A stretch of 64,000 bases of DNA from the NCBI RefSeq assembly GCF_002994445.1, contig NZ_MRZJ01000010.1, positions 20,074 to 84,073 on the forward strand, given 5' to 3'. Source of the stretch: Staphylococcus simulans (lineage in GTDB: Bacteria; Bacillota; Bacilli; Staphylococcales; Staphylococcaceae). Below are positions 20,423-29,067 of this stretch, in pieces. The notes beneath the pieces are model-generated. The model did no database searches, had not been told where the DNA came from, and was given only the letters and a program-made list of their open reading frames with translations. A program made the position numbers and the translations under genes. Each line of letters starts with the position of its first letter. The stretch's first letter is position 1.

Positions 20423-21022
20423 ATGACAAAGTCGCAAAATATTACATGGCATGATTCAGAAGTAACGAAGGCAGAACGCCAAGCACAAAACAATCATAAG
20501 AGTGTTGTGCTGTGGTTTACAGGACTTTCTGGTTCAGGGAAATCAACAATCAGTGTTGCACTTGAAAAAGCACTGTTTGAACGCGGTGTGCGTTCATATC
20601 GTTTAGATGGTGATAATATCCGTCACGGTTTGAACAATAATTTAGGATTCAGTCCTGAAGACCGAAAAGAAAATATCCGACGCATCGGTGAAGTCAGCAA
20701 ACTATTAGCAGATGCAGGCTTAATTACTTTAACAGCATTCATTTCACCTTATCGTGAAGACCGCGATCGTGTACGTGAAATCTTAGACGATGGCGAATTT
20801 ATTGAAGTCTACGCTAAAGCAAGTGTTGCGGCATGCGAAGAACGCGACCCGAAACAACTGTACAAAAAGGCACGTGCAGGAGAAATCAAGAATTTCACAG
20901 GCATTGATGCACCGTATGAAGCACCGGAAAATGCGGAAATTGTAGTTGATACAGAAACAACTTCTGTAGAAGATGCGGTAGCACAAATCATTCAATATTT
21001 AGAAGACAAACAAATTATTTAA
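20423..21022 (+). CDS. cysC: Adenylyl-sulfate (APS) kinase
   Basis: Phosphorylates APS to PAPS. 199 residues with Walker [10 protein letters not shown] (~33-41), [11 protein letters not shown] and the [13 protein letters not shown] loop, and [13 protein letters not shown] near the C-terminus, all standard for CysC. Starts two bases after sat with GAGGAGGCGTAAGC as ribosome site. Last gene of the cluster, followed by a terminator. Confidence 0.95.
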   Translation: MTKSQNITWHDSEVTKAERQAQNNHKSVVLWFTGLSGSGKSTISVALEKALFERGVRSYRLDGDNIRHGLNNNLGFSPEDRKENIRRIGEVSKLLADAGLITLTAFISPYREDRDRVREILDDGEFIEVYAKASVAACEERDPKQLYKKARAGEIKNFTGIDAPYEAPENAEIVVDTETTSVEDAVAQIIQYLEDKQII

Positions 21023-21027
21023 ATTCT

Positions 21028-21066
21028 TATCCATCTGGCAAAGCAGCTGTCAGATGGATATTTTTA
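21028..21066 (+). terminator. Terminator of the sulfate assimilation cluster
   Basis: Perfect 10-bp stem TATCCATCTG / CAGATGGATA followed by TTTTTA. Confidence 0.88.
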
Positions 21067-21181
21067 TGCGTAAGACGATTTTAAAATTCAAAGCACATAG
21101 CAGGATATAGTTTTTTAAATATTCAGAAAAACAAATATAATAAAACTGTAAGCAAATATGAACAACAAGGAGATGTACAGC

Positions 21182-21963
<782 letters not shown>

Positions 21964-21994
21964 TAGGTTATGTATTCTTTATACAGATGAAACG

Positions 21995-22027
21995 GCCCTG
22001 ACGCTTAAATGTGTCAGGGCTGTCGTT
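21995..22027. terminator. Bidirectional terminator
   Basis: GCCCTGAC / GTCAGGGC stem (10-base loop) between the convergent SDR pseudogene and the thioesterase gene, with A- and T-rich flanks. Confidence 0.7.
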
Positions 22028-22030
22028 TTA

Positions 22031-22501
22031 TTATTTTCTTGGAATACCAATCGCATGGCCGAGTTGTTTTGGTGTTTCAAACTCCCCTTGTTCCTCGTAA
22101 TAAGATTGGATATTGTTAAACACAAAATCAGGGAACACTGAACTGCGGCGCAGTTTATTGTTTACTGCCATCATGATTACTTCATATGTCGCAGTCGGTG
22201 TATGATCTTCATTGAACATTTTTAAAAAGAAATGAACACGCTTTTCATCATAATCATAGACATAAACTTCGACTGAAAACGGTTCATCTAAAAGCATTTC
22301 CTTTAAAAACGTTACATGTGCTTCTAAATTGAAAATAGTAGTATCGTGTTTTTGACGATAATCAATTGAAAAGCCCATCTTCGCAAAGAAACCTACCACT
22401 GCATCACTGAAAATCGAGAAATATTGTGCATCATGCAAGTGTTGATTATGATCAATCCAAGATGGATGCACTTTGTCATTGTAAGTATAAATATAGCCCA
22501 T
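22031..22501 (-). CDS. Hotdog-fold acyl-CoA thioesterase family protein
   Basis: 156 residues with the 4-hydroxybenzoyl-CoA thioesterase-like start motif HPSWIDHNQHLHDAQYFSIFSDA (the DxNxHxxxxxY pattern, residues ~12-30). This is the arrangement seen in betainyl-CoA thioesterases and in the thioesterase linked to carnitine dehydrogenase in staphylococci. Here it stands alone, so the substrate is open. GGGGGAG precedes the ATG. Converges with the SDR pseudogene. Confidence 0.75.
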   Translation of the reverse strand: MGYIYTYNDKVHPSWIDHNQHLHDAQYFSIFSDAVVGFFAKMGFSIDYRQKHDTTIFNLEAHVTFLKEMLLDEPFSVEVYVYDYDEKRVHFFLKMFNEDHTPTATYEVIMMAVNNKLRRSSVFPDFVFNNIQSYYEEQGEFETPKQLGHAIGIPRK

Positions 22502-22690
22502 AAATAAAGCTCCCCCTTTATTACATATAAGTGAAGTGTATCATAGAAAATAAAAATGAATAGTAAAGGAGCATTGGTGTAAGTATAGAATTTAATATGT
22601 GCAGAATGATTGGATTTTATTAATACAGATAAATGGAAATAAGGTATAATTGTTATTAAATTATGAGAAATATCAATTTGGAGGTCAGCT

Positions 22691-23224
22691 ATGAAAAAAC
22701 TAGCAATATTGATTAGTGCTTTTGTCATTTTACTCGCAGCTTGTGGAGAAAAAAAGGAAGAGGAAAAGAATATAAGTCTTAATGCAAGTCAAAATACAAA
22801 AAAGAAAATAAATAAATTAAGCAATAACGAAATAGAAATAAATGGAGTCAAAGTAAAAGTATTGAAAACAGAATTTAAACCGATGGGTAGTGAAGAGTTT
22901 CAAAAGAAACCTTTATTTATAATTCATTATTCAGTTACTAATACTACTAATAGAGAAGTACGACCTTTAACAGAATGGTCAGCAGATTTTGAAGTTTATC
23001 AAGATACCAAAGATGTTCAAAAGAGATTAAATAACGGCATAGTAATGGACAAAAATTATCAGGATATCCTTCAAAGAAATGCAGATATCATAAAAAAAGG
23101 GGCAACAGTACAGACAATCGAACCCTATGAATTAGAGGATGATAAAAGTCCAGTGTTAATTAAAGCAAGAAATCTAAGTACTAACGAATCTCTAGGACAA
23201 ATAAAAGTAAATATTCAAAAATAA
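22691..23224 (+). CDS. Lipoprotein with DUF5067-like domain
   Basis: 177 residues. The N-terminus is a lipoprotein signal (MKK-hydrophobic-LLAACGE, lipobox Cys 18), then a charged linker rich in Lys/Glu/Asn and a beta-rich domain (~50-175) with IEINGVKVKVLKTEFKP and FIIHYSVTNTTN. That layout fits the DUF5067 family of firmicute surface lipoproteins, probably immunoglobulin-like; function unknown. TTGGAGG precedes the ATG. Followed after 17 bases by a DUF523 gene in the same direction. Confidence 0.75.
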   Translation: MKKLAILISAFVILLAACGEKKEEEKNISLNASQNTKKKINKLSNNEIEINGVKVKVLKTEFKPMGSEEFQKKPLFIIHYSVTNTTNREVRPLTEWSADFEVYQDTKDVQKRLNNGIVMDKNYQDILQRNADIIKKGATVQTIEPYELEDDKSPVLIKARNLSTNESLGQIKVNIQK

Positions 23225-23241
23225 TTAAAGGAAGTTTTTCT

Positions 23242-23703
23242 ATGATCGCAATCAGTGCTTGTTTAATAGGAGATAATGTAAGGTATGATGGTTCGAACAA
23301 ACTTAATACTGAGTTAAAGTCATTGGTTGAACAGGGCAAGGCAATTAGTATTTGTCCTGAGGTGTTAGGAGGACTTTTGACACCGAGAGAAGCCGCAGAA
23401 ATTGTAGGCGGTGATGGACGTGATGTATGGCAAGGTACTGCAAAAGTGATAACGAAAACAGGGGAAGATGTGACTGAGGCATTTAAATCAGGCGCACAAT
23501 TTGCCTTAGAAATTTTGAATGAACAGGGCTGTACAGGTGTCATATTGAAATCAAAAAGTCCGTCTTGCGGTTTGAGTGAAATATATGATGGTTCATTTTC
23601 AGGTCAACTTAAACAAGGCAAGGGTGTAAGTGCATCATTATTTAAACAACAAGGTATAACGCTTGCCAATGAATTTAATTGGAAAGGAAAATTTGAAGTT
23701 TAA
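23242..23703 (+). CDS. DUF523 family protein
   Basis: 153 residues, full length for DUF523. It has conserved SACLIGDNVRYDG at the N-terminus, CPEVLGGLLTPREAAEI (~38-55), and the cysteine-bearing LKSKSPSCGLSEIYDG (~108-123). The family is widespread and uncharacterised; conserved cysteines suggest a metal or sulfur chemistry role, which is inference. AAAGGAAG precedes the ATG. The terminator downstream is a left-over T-box terminator. Confidence 0.85.
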   Translation: MIAISACLIGDNVRYDGSNKLNTELKSLVEQGKAISICPEVLGGLLTPREAAEIVGGDGRDVWQGTAKVITKTGEDVTEAFKSGAQFALEILNEQGCTGVILKSKSPSCGLSEIYDGSFSGQLKQGKGVSASLFKQQGITLANEFNWKGKFEV

Positions 23704-23736
23704 AATTCATACTGTTTACTATTACGGCGACGTATG

Positions 23737-23876
23737 TTGAAACCAAGTGTATCACGCAGGATCAGATTCTATGCCCCTTGTAAAGCTTATTGAATTAGGC
23801 TTTATAGGGGCTTTTATTATTTGATTACTTATTTGAAGAGATACAAGAGGAAGTCAGAATGACTGAATTATTATAG
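23737..23876 (+). pseudogene. Decayed copy of the T-box 3' half and start of the MetE-like gene
   Basis: About 140 bases are clearly related to 24767-24904: TTGAAACC, a degraded T-box core (AAGTGTATCACGC where the intact copy has GGGTGGTACCGCG), CAGATTCTA, the terminator stem, and then ATGACTGAATTATTA followed by TAG. The intact gene reads MTELLRYD at this place, so the copy dies after five codons. What follows to 24050 shows no similarity to the gene, and no other gene is seen there. Confidence 0.85.
23773..23816 (+). terminator. T-box-derived terminator now ending the lipoprotein-DUF523 transcript
   Basis: GCCCCT-GTAAAGC / GCTTTATAGGGGC stem followed by TTTTATT, retained from the decayed T-box; the distance from the DUF523 stop is 70 bases. 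Confidence 0.75.
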
Positions 23877-24059
23877 TGTTTAAAGGGTAAGTAGTTTTAA
23901 AAAATTATAACTGTACAAGTTAACCCTTATTATAAAGTTGATTCCATTTATTCATTTCATTAGTTATTTTCTTATGTGTTATCCCCTTTTCATAATGAGT
24001 GTTAAGGTTCAATATATCTTAAAATTTTCTAATTACACTAAATATATTTATCGAAAAAG

Positions 24060-24087
24060 TTGAAAAAACATTTGAATAAGGTATGAT
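24060..24087 (+). promoter_or_regulatory. Promoter of the S-box transcript
   Basis: TTGAAA (24060-24065), 16-base spacer, TATGAT (24082-24087), about 20 bases before the riboswitch. Confidence 0.65.
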
Positions 24088-24105
24088 GAGTAGTGAATAA
24101 AATAG

Positions 24106-24205
24106 TTCTTATTAAGAGTGAGTGGAGGGACTTGGCCCTGTGAAGCTCCAGCAACAACCGTCAGGTGAAGTGCTAAATCCAACAAGGAAACTTGAAAGAT
24201 AAGAA
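24106..24205 (+). ncRNA. SAM-I riboswitch (S-box)
   Basis: Matches the S-box consensus: P1 strands TTCTTAT (24106-24112) and ATAAGAA (24199-24205); the conserved GAGTGGAGGGACTTGGCCC and GAAGCTCCAGCAAC blocks; CAGGTG..GTGCTAAATCC; and the final CTTGAAAGATAAGA. It binds S-adenosylmethionine. No classic terminator follows. Instead CTTCTT (24221-24226) can pair either with AAGAAG in the P1 3' strand region or with the purine-rich AAGGAG (24232-24237), suggesting control by masking a ribosome site. That mechanism is inference. Confidence 0.9.
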
Positions 24206-24279
24206 GACGTACGTGAAGCGCTTCTTCTTGCAAGGAGGGCTATTTTATTTATCCAAAATCAGAAAAGGTGGTAAATAAA

Positions 24280-24462
24280 ATGACAACATCTACTAAAGAA
24301 CAAATCAGAGGGAAAATGGCAGAACTTGAGCAATGGGAAGCTTATAAGCCGATGAATATGGCCAGCAGTATGGGAAGAAAAGCGCAGATTCATGATATTG
24401 AGGCAACAATCAGACAGATGGTTCCATTGGAAGTCATTAAAGAGTGGCTTGAAGAAGAATAA
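24280..24462 (+). CDS. Small protein (60 aa) downstream of the S-box, unknown function
   Basis: Sixty residues, very charged and Met-rich (six Met), mostly helical by composition, ending EVIKEWLEEE. No signal peptide or membrane segment; I do not recognise a family. The ATG has GGTGG eight bases upstream. The sequence TTTTATTTA (24243-24251) is complementary to TAAATAAAA (24272-24280) around the start, so the start may be folded. It is the only open frame between the SAM riboswitch and the next T-box, so it is the natural target of the riboswitch unless the true target was deleted. Confidence 0.55.
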   Translation: MTTSTKEQIRGKMAELEQWEAYKPMNMASSMGRKAQIHDIEATIRQMVPLEVIKEWLEEE

Positions 24463-24521
24463 GGAATGAGAGTAATTTATTCGCAATTGATGCGTGTTTG
24501 TATTAAATGTGAATTTCATAG

Positions 24522-24550
24522 TTGACAGAATATTCTTTTAATTATAGACT
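24522..24550 (+). promoter_or_regulatory. Promoter of the T-box/MetE-like transcript
   Basis: TTGACA at 24522-24527, with TATAGACT (24543-24550) as a -10 region at 15-17 bases. Confidence 0.55.
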
Positions 24551-24584
24551 AGGATTAATTCAAATAATATTAATTGATTATGAT

Positions 24585-24850
24585 GAGTAAAGTAAATATT
24601 GAAGAATTATCAGAGAGCTTTTGGTTGGTGTGAAAAAGCAATTCGACAATATCGAAAATGGACTCTGAATCTGTTAGCTGAATTGTGAGGTTAACACGTG
24701 GTCGCATACGTTACCATTGCGCAAGTATGATAGTACTTTAGAGGAGAAGTATGTTATTTGTGCTTCTTGAAACCGGGTGGTACCGCGCAGAATCAGATTC
24801 TACGCCCCTGTAAAGCTTATTAAATTAGGCTTTATGGGGGCTTTTTATTA
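24585..24850 (+). ncRNA. T-box leader, methionine-type specifier
   Basis: Stem I contains AGAGAGC (24612-24618) and the GGTTGGTGTGAAAAAGC apical part. An ATG at 24658-24660 in the 3' side of stem I is the likely Met specifier codon. The T-box core GGGTGGTACCGCG is at 24775-24787. The terminator GCCCCTGTAAAGC / GCTTTATGGGGGC (24804-24841) with T5 follows. Uncharged tRNA-Met binding would allow read-through into the MetE-like gene 40 bases on. The specifier is inferred from position and from the gene controlled. Confidence 0.9.
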
Positions 24851-24891
24851 TTTGAGGACTTATTTTAAACAGATACAAGGGGGAAGTCAGA

Positions 24892-26016
24892 ATGACTGAA
24901 TTATTACGTTATGATATTGTAGGAAGTTTCTTAAGACCAGAGGCATTAAAAGAGGCACGTGCCGCATTTGAAAAAGGTGACATTAATCAAAATGAATTAA
25001 CAGAAGTGGAAAATAGAGAAATTAAAACATTGATTGAGAAACAAGTAGAGAATGGTTTGAAATCTATTACAGATGGAGAGTTCAGAAGAAGCTGGTGGCA
25101 TTTGGATTTCTTCTGGGGTCTGAATGGTGTAGAGCAAGTTAAAGACGAAGGCGGTTATGCATTCTCTGAAGGCCCTTCTCGTATTGAGACGGCACGTTTA
25201 TCCGGACCGATTTCAGGTGAAAACCATCCATTTGTGGAACATTTTAAATTCTTATTAGCACATACACCAGAAGGTATTGAAGCACGTCAGACAGTGCCTG
25301 CACCAGCACGTTTATTCTCAGAGCTGACAAGAAAAGAAAATTTAGACCAAACACGTGCATTTTATGAAGATGATCATGCGTTGATCAATGCGATTGCGAA
25401 AGCGTACCAAACGGTTATCGAAGATCTGCACGACGCTGGATTAAAGACGATTCAATTTGATGATACAACTTGGGGCCGTTTAGTAGGCGACCAAACAGAA
25501 ATCAACGGTAAGAATGGCGATCCGAAAGAAAAAGAACGCTTAAAACAGCTTTTCGCAGACGTTAATAACCGAGCAATTGCACTTTTACCTGAAGGTTTAA
25601 GAGTACAAACACATATCTGCCGAGGCAACTATCGTTCGACTTGGTTTGCGTCAGGGACATACGATACAGTCGCAACCCCATTATTTGATCAAGAAAATGT
25701 GGATGCATACTTGCTTGAATATGATAGTGACCGTTCAGGCGGCTTTGAACCGCTGCAATACGTTTCAGGAGACAAGCAAGTGGTCTTAGGATTAATCACT
25801 TCAAAAGACGGTGAATTAGAAGAGAGAGATGAAGTGTTAAACCGTATAAAAGAAGCAGCACAATATATTCCATTAGAACGTTTGGCATTAAGTACACAAT
25901 GCGGTTTTGCGTCTACTGAAGAAGGCAACAATTTAACAGAAGCGCAGCAATGGGCAAAGATTCGTTTAGTTAAAAGTATCGCAGAAGAAGTTTGGCCCGA
26001 AAAGGTAAAAGGCTGA
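24892..26016 (+). CDS. Short MetE-like cobalamin-independent methionine synthase family protein (YxjG/YxjH type)
   Basis: 374 residues, the length of the single-domain MetE C-terminal homologues such as B. subtilis YxjG/YxjH. Landmarks are DGEFRRSWWHLDFFWGL (~60-75), IQFDDTTWGRL (~185), the zinc-site-like THICRGNY (His/Cys, ~245) and LALSTQCGFAST (Cys ~345), consistent with the His-Cys-Glu-Cys zinc site of MetE. Proposed role: methyl transfer to homocysteine. The methyl donor of this subfamily is not settled by the sequence. GGGGGAAG precedes the ATG, and the Met T-box controls it. A dead copy of its first codons lies at 23859. Confidence 0.88.
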   Translation: MTELLRYDIVGSFLRPEALKEARAAFEKGDINQNELTEVENREIKTLIEKQVENGLKSITDGEFRRSWWHLDFFWGLNGVEQVKDEGGYAFSEGPSRIETARLSGPISGENHPFVEHFKFLLAHTPEGIEARQTVPAPARLFSELTRKENLDQTRAFYEDDHALINAIAKAYQTVIEDLHDAGLKTIQFDDTTWGRLVGDQTEINGKNGDPKEKERLKQLFADVNNRAIALLPEGLRVQTHICRGNYRSTWFASGTYDTVATPLFDQENVDAYLLEYDSDRSGGFEPLQYVSGDKQVVLGLITSKDGELEERDEVLNRIKEAAQYIPLERLALSTQCGFASTEEGNNLTEAQQWAKIRLVKSIAEEVWPEKVKG

Positions 26017-26118
26017 TTTTTTCGTAGCTGAACAACAGGAGAAGACAGCAACCGCTTTTTAAAACTATATAACTTAGGCGGCGGTGCCGCAAAAGGAATT
26101 GTAGTTACTATTAGGCAT

Positions 26119-26400
26119 ATGGGAAAAGAAGAAGTCTTGCAAAGAAAGTATGTCAGTATTTTGCCGAGTAAAGAATTCTACCTTGTGCCGATTAATGAAG
26201 GTGTTTTCCATGAATTAGAGGAAACGCTTAAACAAAACGGCTATGAAGCAAGCTTAAAAGTGAACATCGACTTTAAGCATAATTTAAGCCGAACATATCA
26301 GCACTTGGAATTATTCGGAAAAATCGACAGCTTTAATCAATTTAATGAAGAAGCAATCTACGAATTGCAATTTGTGCAGAAATCCGCAGTGAATGTATAG
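26119..26400 (+). CDS. Hypothetical protein, possibly a start-shifted or start-lost gene
   Basis: 93 residues from ATG 26119, no family recognised; no membrane segment or signal. The ATG lacks a clear ribosome site nearby. The same frame is open back to 26032 (about 29 more codons, with a GGGAAKG-like glycine stretch) but holds no ATG, GTG or TTG there, although AGGAG is present at 26036-26040. Either translation starts at 26119, or an upstream start was lost. A terminator follows 5 bases after the stop. It is downstream of the MetE-like gene and may share its transcript. Confidence 0.5.
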   Translation: MGKEEVLQRKYVSILPSKEFYLVPINEGVFHELEETLKQNGYEASLKVNIDFKHNLSRTYQHLELFGKIDSFNQFNEEAIYELQFVQKSAVNV

Positions 26401-26405
26401 AAAAT

Positions 26406-26438
26406 GACTCCAGACAAAGAAGTTTGGAGTCGTTTTTT
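26406..26438 (+). terminator. Terminator after the 93-aa gene
   Basis: GACTCCA / TGGAGTC stem followed by GTTTTTTT. Confidence 0.85.
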
Positions 26439-26468
26439 TACGGTAATGAGAGTTGTGAGCATAAACAC

Positions 26469-26511
26469 TTGCATTATTTTAAAAGTAGTATTATTATATG
26501 AAGTATAATAA
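26469..26511 (+). promoter_or_regulatory. Promoter with overlapping palindromic operator for the mhqE-mhqD pair
   Basis: TTGCAT (26469-26474), 17 bases, TATTAT (26492-26497). A perfect palindrome TTATTATA-TGAAG-TATAATAA (26491-26511) covers the -10. MarR-type repressors bind such sites; which one acts here is unknown, and the site does not obviously match the MhqR operator. Confidence 0.6.
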
Positions 26512-26597
26512 GTATATCGGAAGAAGAACCGCTTTACTATGATACAAATATAAATAGTAAAAGGGGAACTTATTCAAAGAAGAGGAGCTGAAGTTAA

Positions 26598-27581
26598 ATG
26601 AAAAACTTAAAAGGAATGCACCATGTTACTGCCATTACAAGTGACGCTGTTAAAATTTATGACTTCTTTACTGATGTTTTAGGCCTTAGATTAGTGAAAA
26701 AAACTGTAAACCAAGATGATATCCACACGTACCATTTATTCTTTGCGGATGATGAAGGGAATGCCGGAACTGACGTGACATTCTTTGATTTCCCTGGAAT
26801 TCCAAAAGGTACACACGGTACTGATGAAATTGCACGTATCACACTTCGTGTCCCATCAGATGCGGCAATTGATTTCTGGAACAAACGTTTTGACGAATTA
26901 GATGTAAAACACGATGCGCCAAGCGAAAGATTCGGTAAAAAAATCATTGAATTCGAAGACTTCGATGGACAACTCTACACATTGATCTCTGACGAAAAAG
27001 ATGCACCGGACAGTGTAGAACCAGGCGTAGCATGGAAAAACGCACCTGTACCAGAAGAATATGCGATTGTCGGCTTAGGTCCAATTGAATTAAACGTCAG
27101 CCGTTTTGAACCATTCAAAGCTGTATTCGAAGAAGTATACGGTTATAAAGAAGTTGCACAAGAAGGCGACTACCACTTATTCGAAACAGGCAAAGGCGGC
27201 AACGGCGGACAAGTGATTGTACGCAAACTCGGCGGCAACCCAGGAATGCAAGGTTACGGTACAATTCACCATACAGCATTCCGTGTCGCAGACAAAGAAG
27301 GATTAGATGAATGGATTGACCGTTTGAATGAATATCAAATCGGCAACTCTGGATTTGTTGAACGCTACTACTTCAAATCACTTTATTCTAAATTCTATCC
27401 TGGTATTTTAATTGAAATTGCGACAGACGGTCCAGGATTCATGGGTGATGAAGAATATGAAACATTAGGAGAAATCCTATCATTACCTCCATTCTTAGAA
27501 CCAAAAAGAGAAGCAATCGAAGCAGAAGTGCGTCATATTGATACGACACGCCACAACCAACCTGGCCGTAAAAATCAATAA
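26598..27581 (+). CDS. mhqE: Ring-cleaving dioxygenase family protein (VOC fold, MhqE/MhqO-like)
   Basis: 327 residues with two vicinal-oxygen-chelate halves: GMHHVTAITSD...FFTDVLGLRLVKKTVNQDD at the N-terminus and GTIHHTAFRVADKEGLDEW (~215-235) opening the second. His6 and the later His/Glu positions are the metal-ligand type of glyoxalase-like dioxygenases. Relatives in B. subtilis (MhqO) and S. aureus (MhqE) respond to quinones and are encoded with the MhqD esterase, as here. GAGGAGCTGAAG is upstream. The regulator gene mhqR, next to the pair in S. aureus, is not present in the neighbourhood. Confidence 0.85.
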   Translation: MKNLKGMHHVTAITSDAVKIYDFFTDVLGLRLVKKTVNQDDIHTYHLFFADDEGNAGTDVTFFDFPGIPKGTHGTDEIARITLRVPSDAAIDFWNKRFDELDVKHDAPSERFGKKIIEFEDFDGQLYTLISDEKDAPDSVEPGVAWKNAPVPEEYAIVGLGPIELNVSRFEPFKAVFEEVYGYKEVAQEGDYHLFETGKGGNGGQVIVRKLGGNPGMQGYGTIHHTAFRVADKEGLDEWIDRLNEYQIGNSGFVERYYFKSLYSKFYPGILIEIATDGPGFMGDEEYETLGEILSLPPFLEPKREAIEAEVRHIDTTRHNQPGRKNQ

Positions 27582-27606
27582 TTAATAACTTTAGGAGGCA
27601 GATACG

Positions 27607-28221
27607 ATGGCATTAAGTATGAAACACATTTTCAAAAAAGGTAACGGTGAAGATCAACCGACATTTATTCTCTTGCACGGTACTGGCGGCGATGAATCAG
27701 ATTTATTCCCGCTCGCATTACGCTTGAATCAAAACTATAATATGCTGGGTGTGAAAGGCAACGTAGATGAAAACGGTATGACACGTTTCTTCAAACGCCA
27801 CGGCGAAGGTCAATATGACTGGGAAGATTTAGAGGAACGCGGTACAGAGTTATACGACTTCTTAAAAGAAGCTGCTGAAGAATATGACTTTGATTTAGAA
27901 AAAGCAATTTTAGTCGGATTCTCAAACGGTACAAACATTGCGATTAACTTGTTATTGCGCGACAACACTAAATTCGATAAAGCATTATTATTCGCAGGAC
28001 TTTACCCGACACAAATTGATGACGTTAAAGACTTAAGTCACATGGACATTTACCTTTCAATGGGTACACATGATCCTATCGTACCTGTATCTGAAAGCGA
28101 GCGCTTAATTGATTTATTCAAACGTTCAGGCGCAAATGTGACAACACACTGGACACAATCACACGGCATTACAGAACAATCATTAAACGACGCAGATAAA
28201 GTCGTTAACGGCAATAACTAA
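27607..28221 (+). CDS. mhqD: Phospholipase/carboxylesterase-type alpha/beta hydrolase (MhqD-like)
   Basis: 204 residues, dienelactone hydrolase/carboxylesterase fold: ILLHGTGGDESDL oxyanion region (~20-32), nucleophile in VGFSNGTNIA (Ser ~118), acid in GTHDPIVP (Asp ~158) and His in QSHGITEQ (~188). The catalytic triad is complete. It starts 25 bases after mhqE with AGGAGG upstream, so one operon. In S. aureus and Bacillus the pair is induced by quinones and diamide. Confidence 0.87.
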   Translation: MALSMKHIFKKGNGEDQPTFILLHGTGGDESDLFPLALRLNQNYNMLGVKGNVDENGMTRFFKRHGEGQYDWEDLEERGTELYDFLKEAAEEYDFDLEKAILVGFSNGTNIAINLLLRDNTKFDKALLFAGLYPTQIDDVKDLSHMDIYLSMGTHDPIVPVSESERLIDLFKRSGANVTTHWTQSHGITEQSLNDADKVVNGNN

Positions 28222-28312
28222 AAAACATGTTCACTCTAAAATAGATAGCATTAAAGACACGTGATTGAAGGACCTCCAAAACAAATTCAATCAAAACCCC
28301 CAAAATAACAAG

Positions 28313-28353
28313 AGACCTGGCACAACCAAAGTGGTTGCGACCAGGTCTTTTTC
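28313..28353. terminator. Bidirectional terminator between mhqD and the DJ-1-like gene
   Basis: AGACCTGG-CACAACC / GGTTGCG-CCAGGTCT stem with T5 on the + side. Confidence 0.8.
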
Positions 28354-28362
28354 TCTGTGTAA

Positions 28363-29067
28363 CTATTTTATTTTGTCTTTTGCGTTTAATAATGCTAGTA
28401 CTTTTTTTGCGACACGTTTAGGAGATTGAGGATTCTGACCAGTGACTAAATGATAATCTGTGACGGTATATGGACGAAACGGCAATGCAGCTTTAGTATA
28501 ATCAGCACCTTGTGCGAATAATTGATCTTCTAACATAAATGGTACTAACTTTTTACGGTGGGCCAACTTTTCTTCGAAATTAGAAAAGCCTGTGAGTTTT
28601 TTGCCAGATACATAATAAACGCCATTTGTATCTTTGAAATCTAAGAAAGCACAGATTCCGTGACAAACTGCTGAGACAATACCGCCTTGTTCTCTGATTT
28701 TTGAAATCACACGTTGAATATCAGGATTTCCTGGGAAATCATACATGACACCATGGCCTCCTGTGAAATACACAGCATCATAATCTTTAGGATTGATTGT
28801 CTTAATAGAGGGTGATGTTTCTAACAATTGCATAAATGCTTGATTGTTTTGGTATTGCTTGGTTAATTTATCCAGCATAAGTTTGGAGGTACTGACTGGA
28901 TCAATAGGTGTTGCGCCTCCTTTAGTATTGACGATATCCATTTGGATATGATTACGGTGCATGACGTCATAAAAATGAACGAGTTCGCCTAGCCACAAAC
29001 CAGTAGCAACATCAAAATTTTCGAAATGGTCGACACTTGTATTGACGATTAGAACTTTTTTAGGCAT
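28363..29067 (-). CDS. DJ-1/PfpI superfamily protein (class I glutamine amidotransferase-like)
   Basis: 234 residues with the Hsp31-like layout: GLWLGELVHFYDVM near the N-terminus (Glu ~28 of the catalytic trio), YFTGGHGVMYDF (~98-110) and the nucleophile elbow SAVCHGICAF (Cys ~136, His ~137). Such proteins act as methylglyoxal-detoxifying glyoxalase III or protein/chaperone repair enzymes; which activity applies is not visible. AGGAGG precedes the ATG. Its position beside the quinone-detoxification pair fits an electrophile-stress role (inference). Confidence 0.82.
   Translation of the reverse strand: MPKKVLIVNTSVDHFENFDVATGLWLGELVHFYDVMHRNHIQMDIVNTKGGATPIDPVSTSKLMLDKLTKQYQNNQAFMQLLETSPSIKTINPKDYDAVYFTGGHGVMYDFPGNPDIQRVISKIREQGGIVSAVCHGICAFLDFKDTNGVYYVSGKKLTGFSNFEEKLAHRKKLVPFMLEDQLFAQGADYTKAALPFRPYTVTDYHLVTGQNPQSPKRVAKKVLALLNAKDKIK

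Noticed and set aside
23181..23543. 120-codon minus-strand frame
   Set aside because: Antisense shadow of the DUF523 gene.
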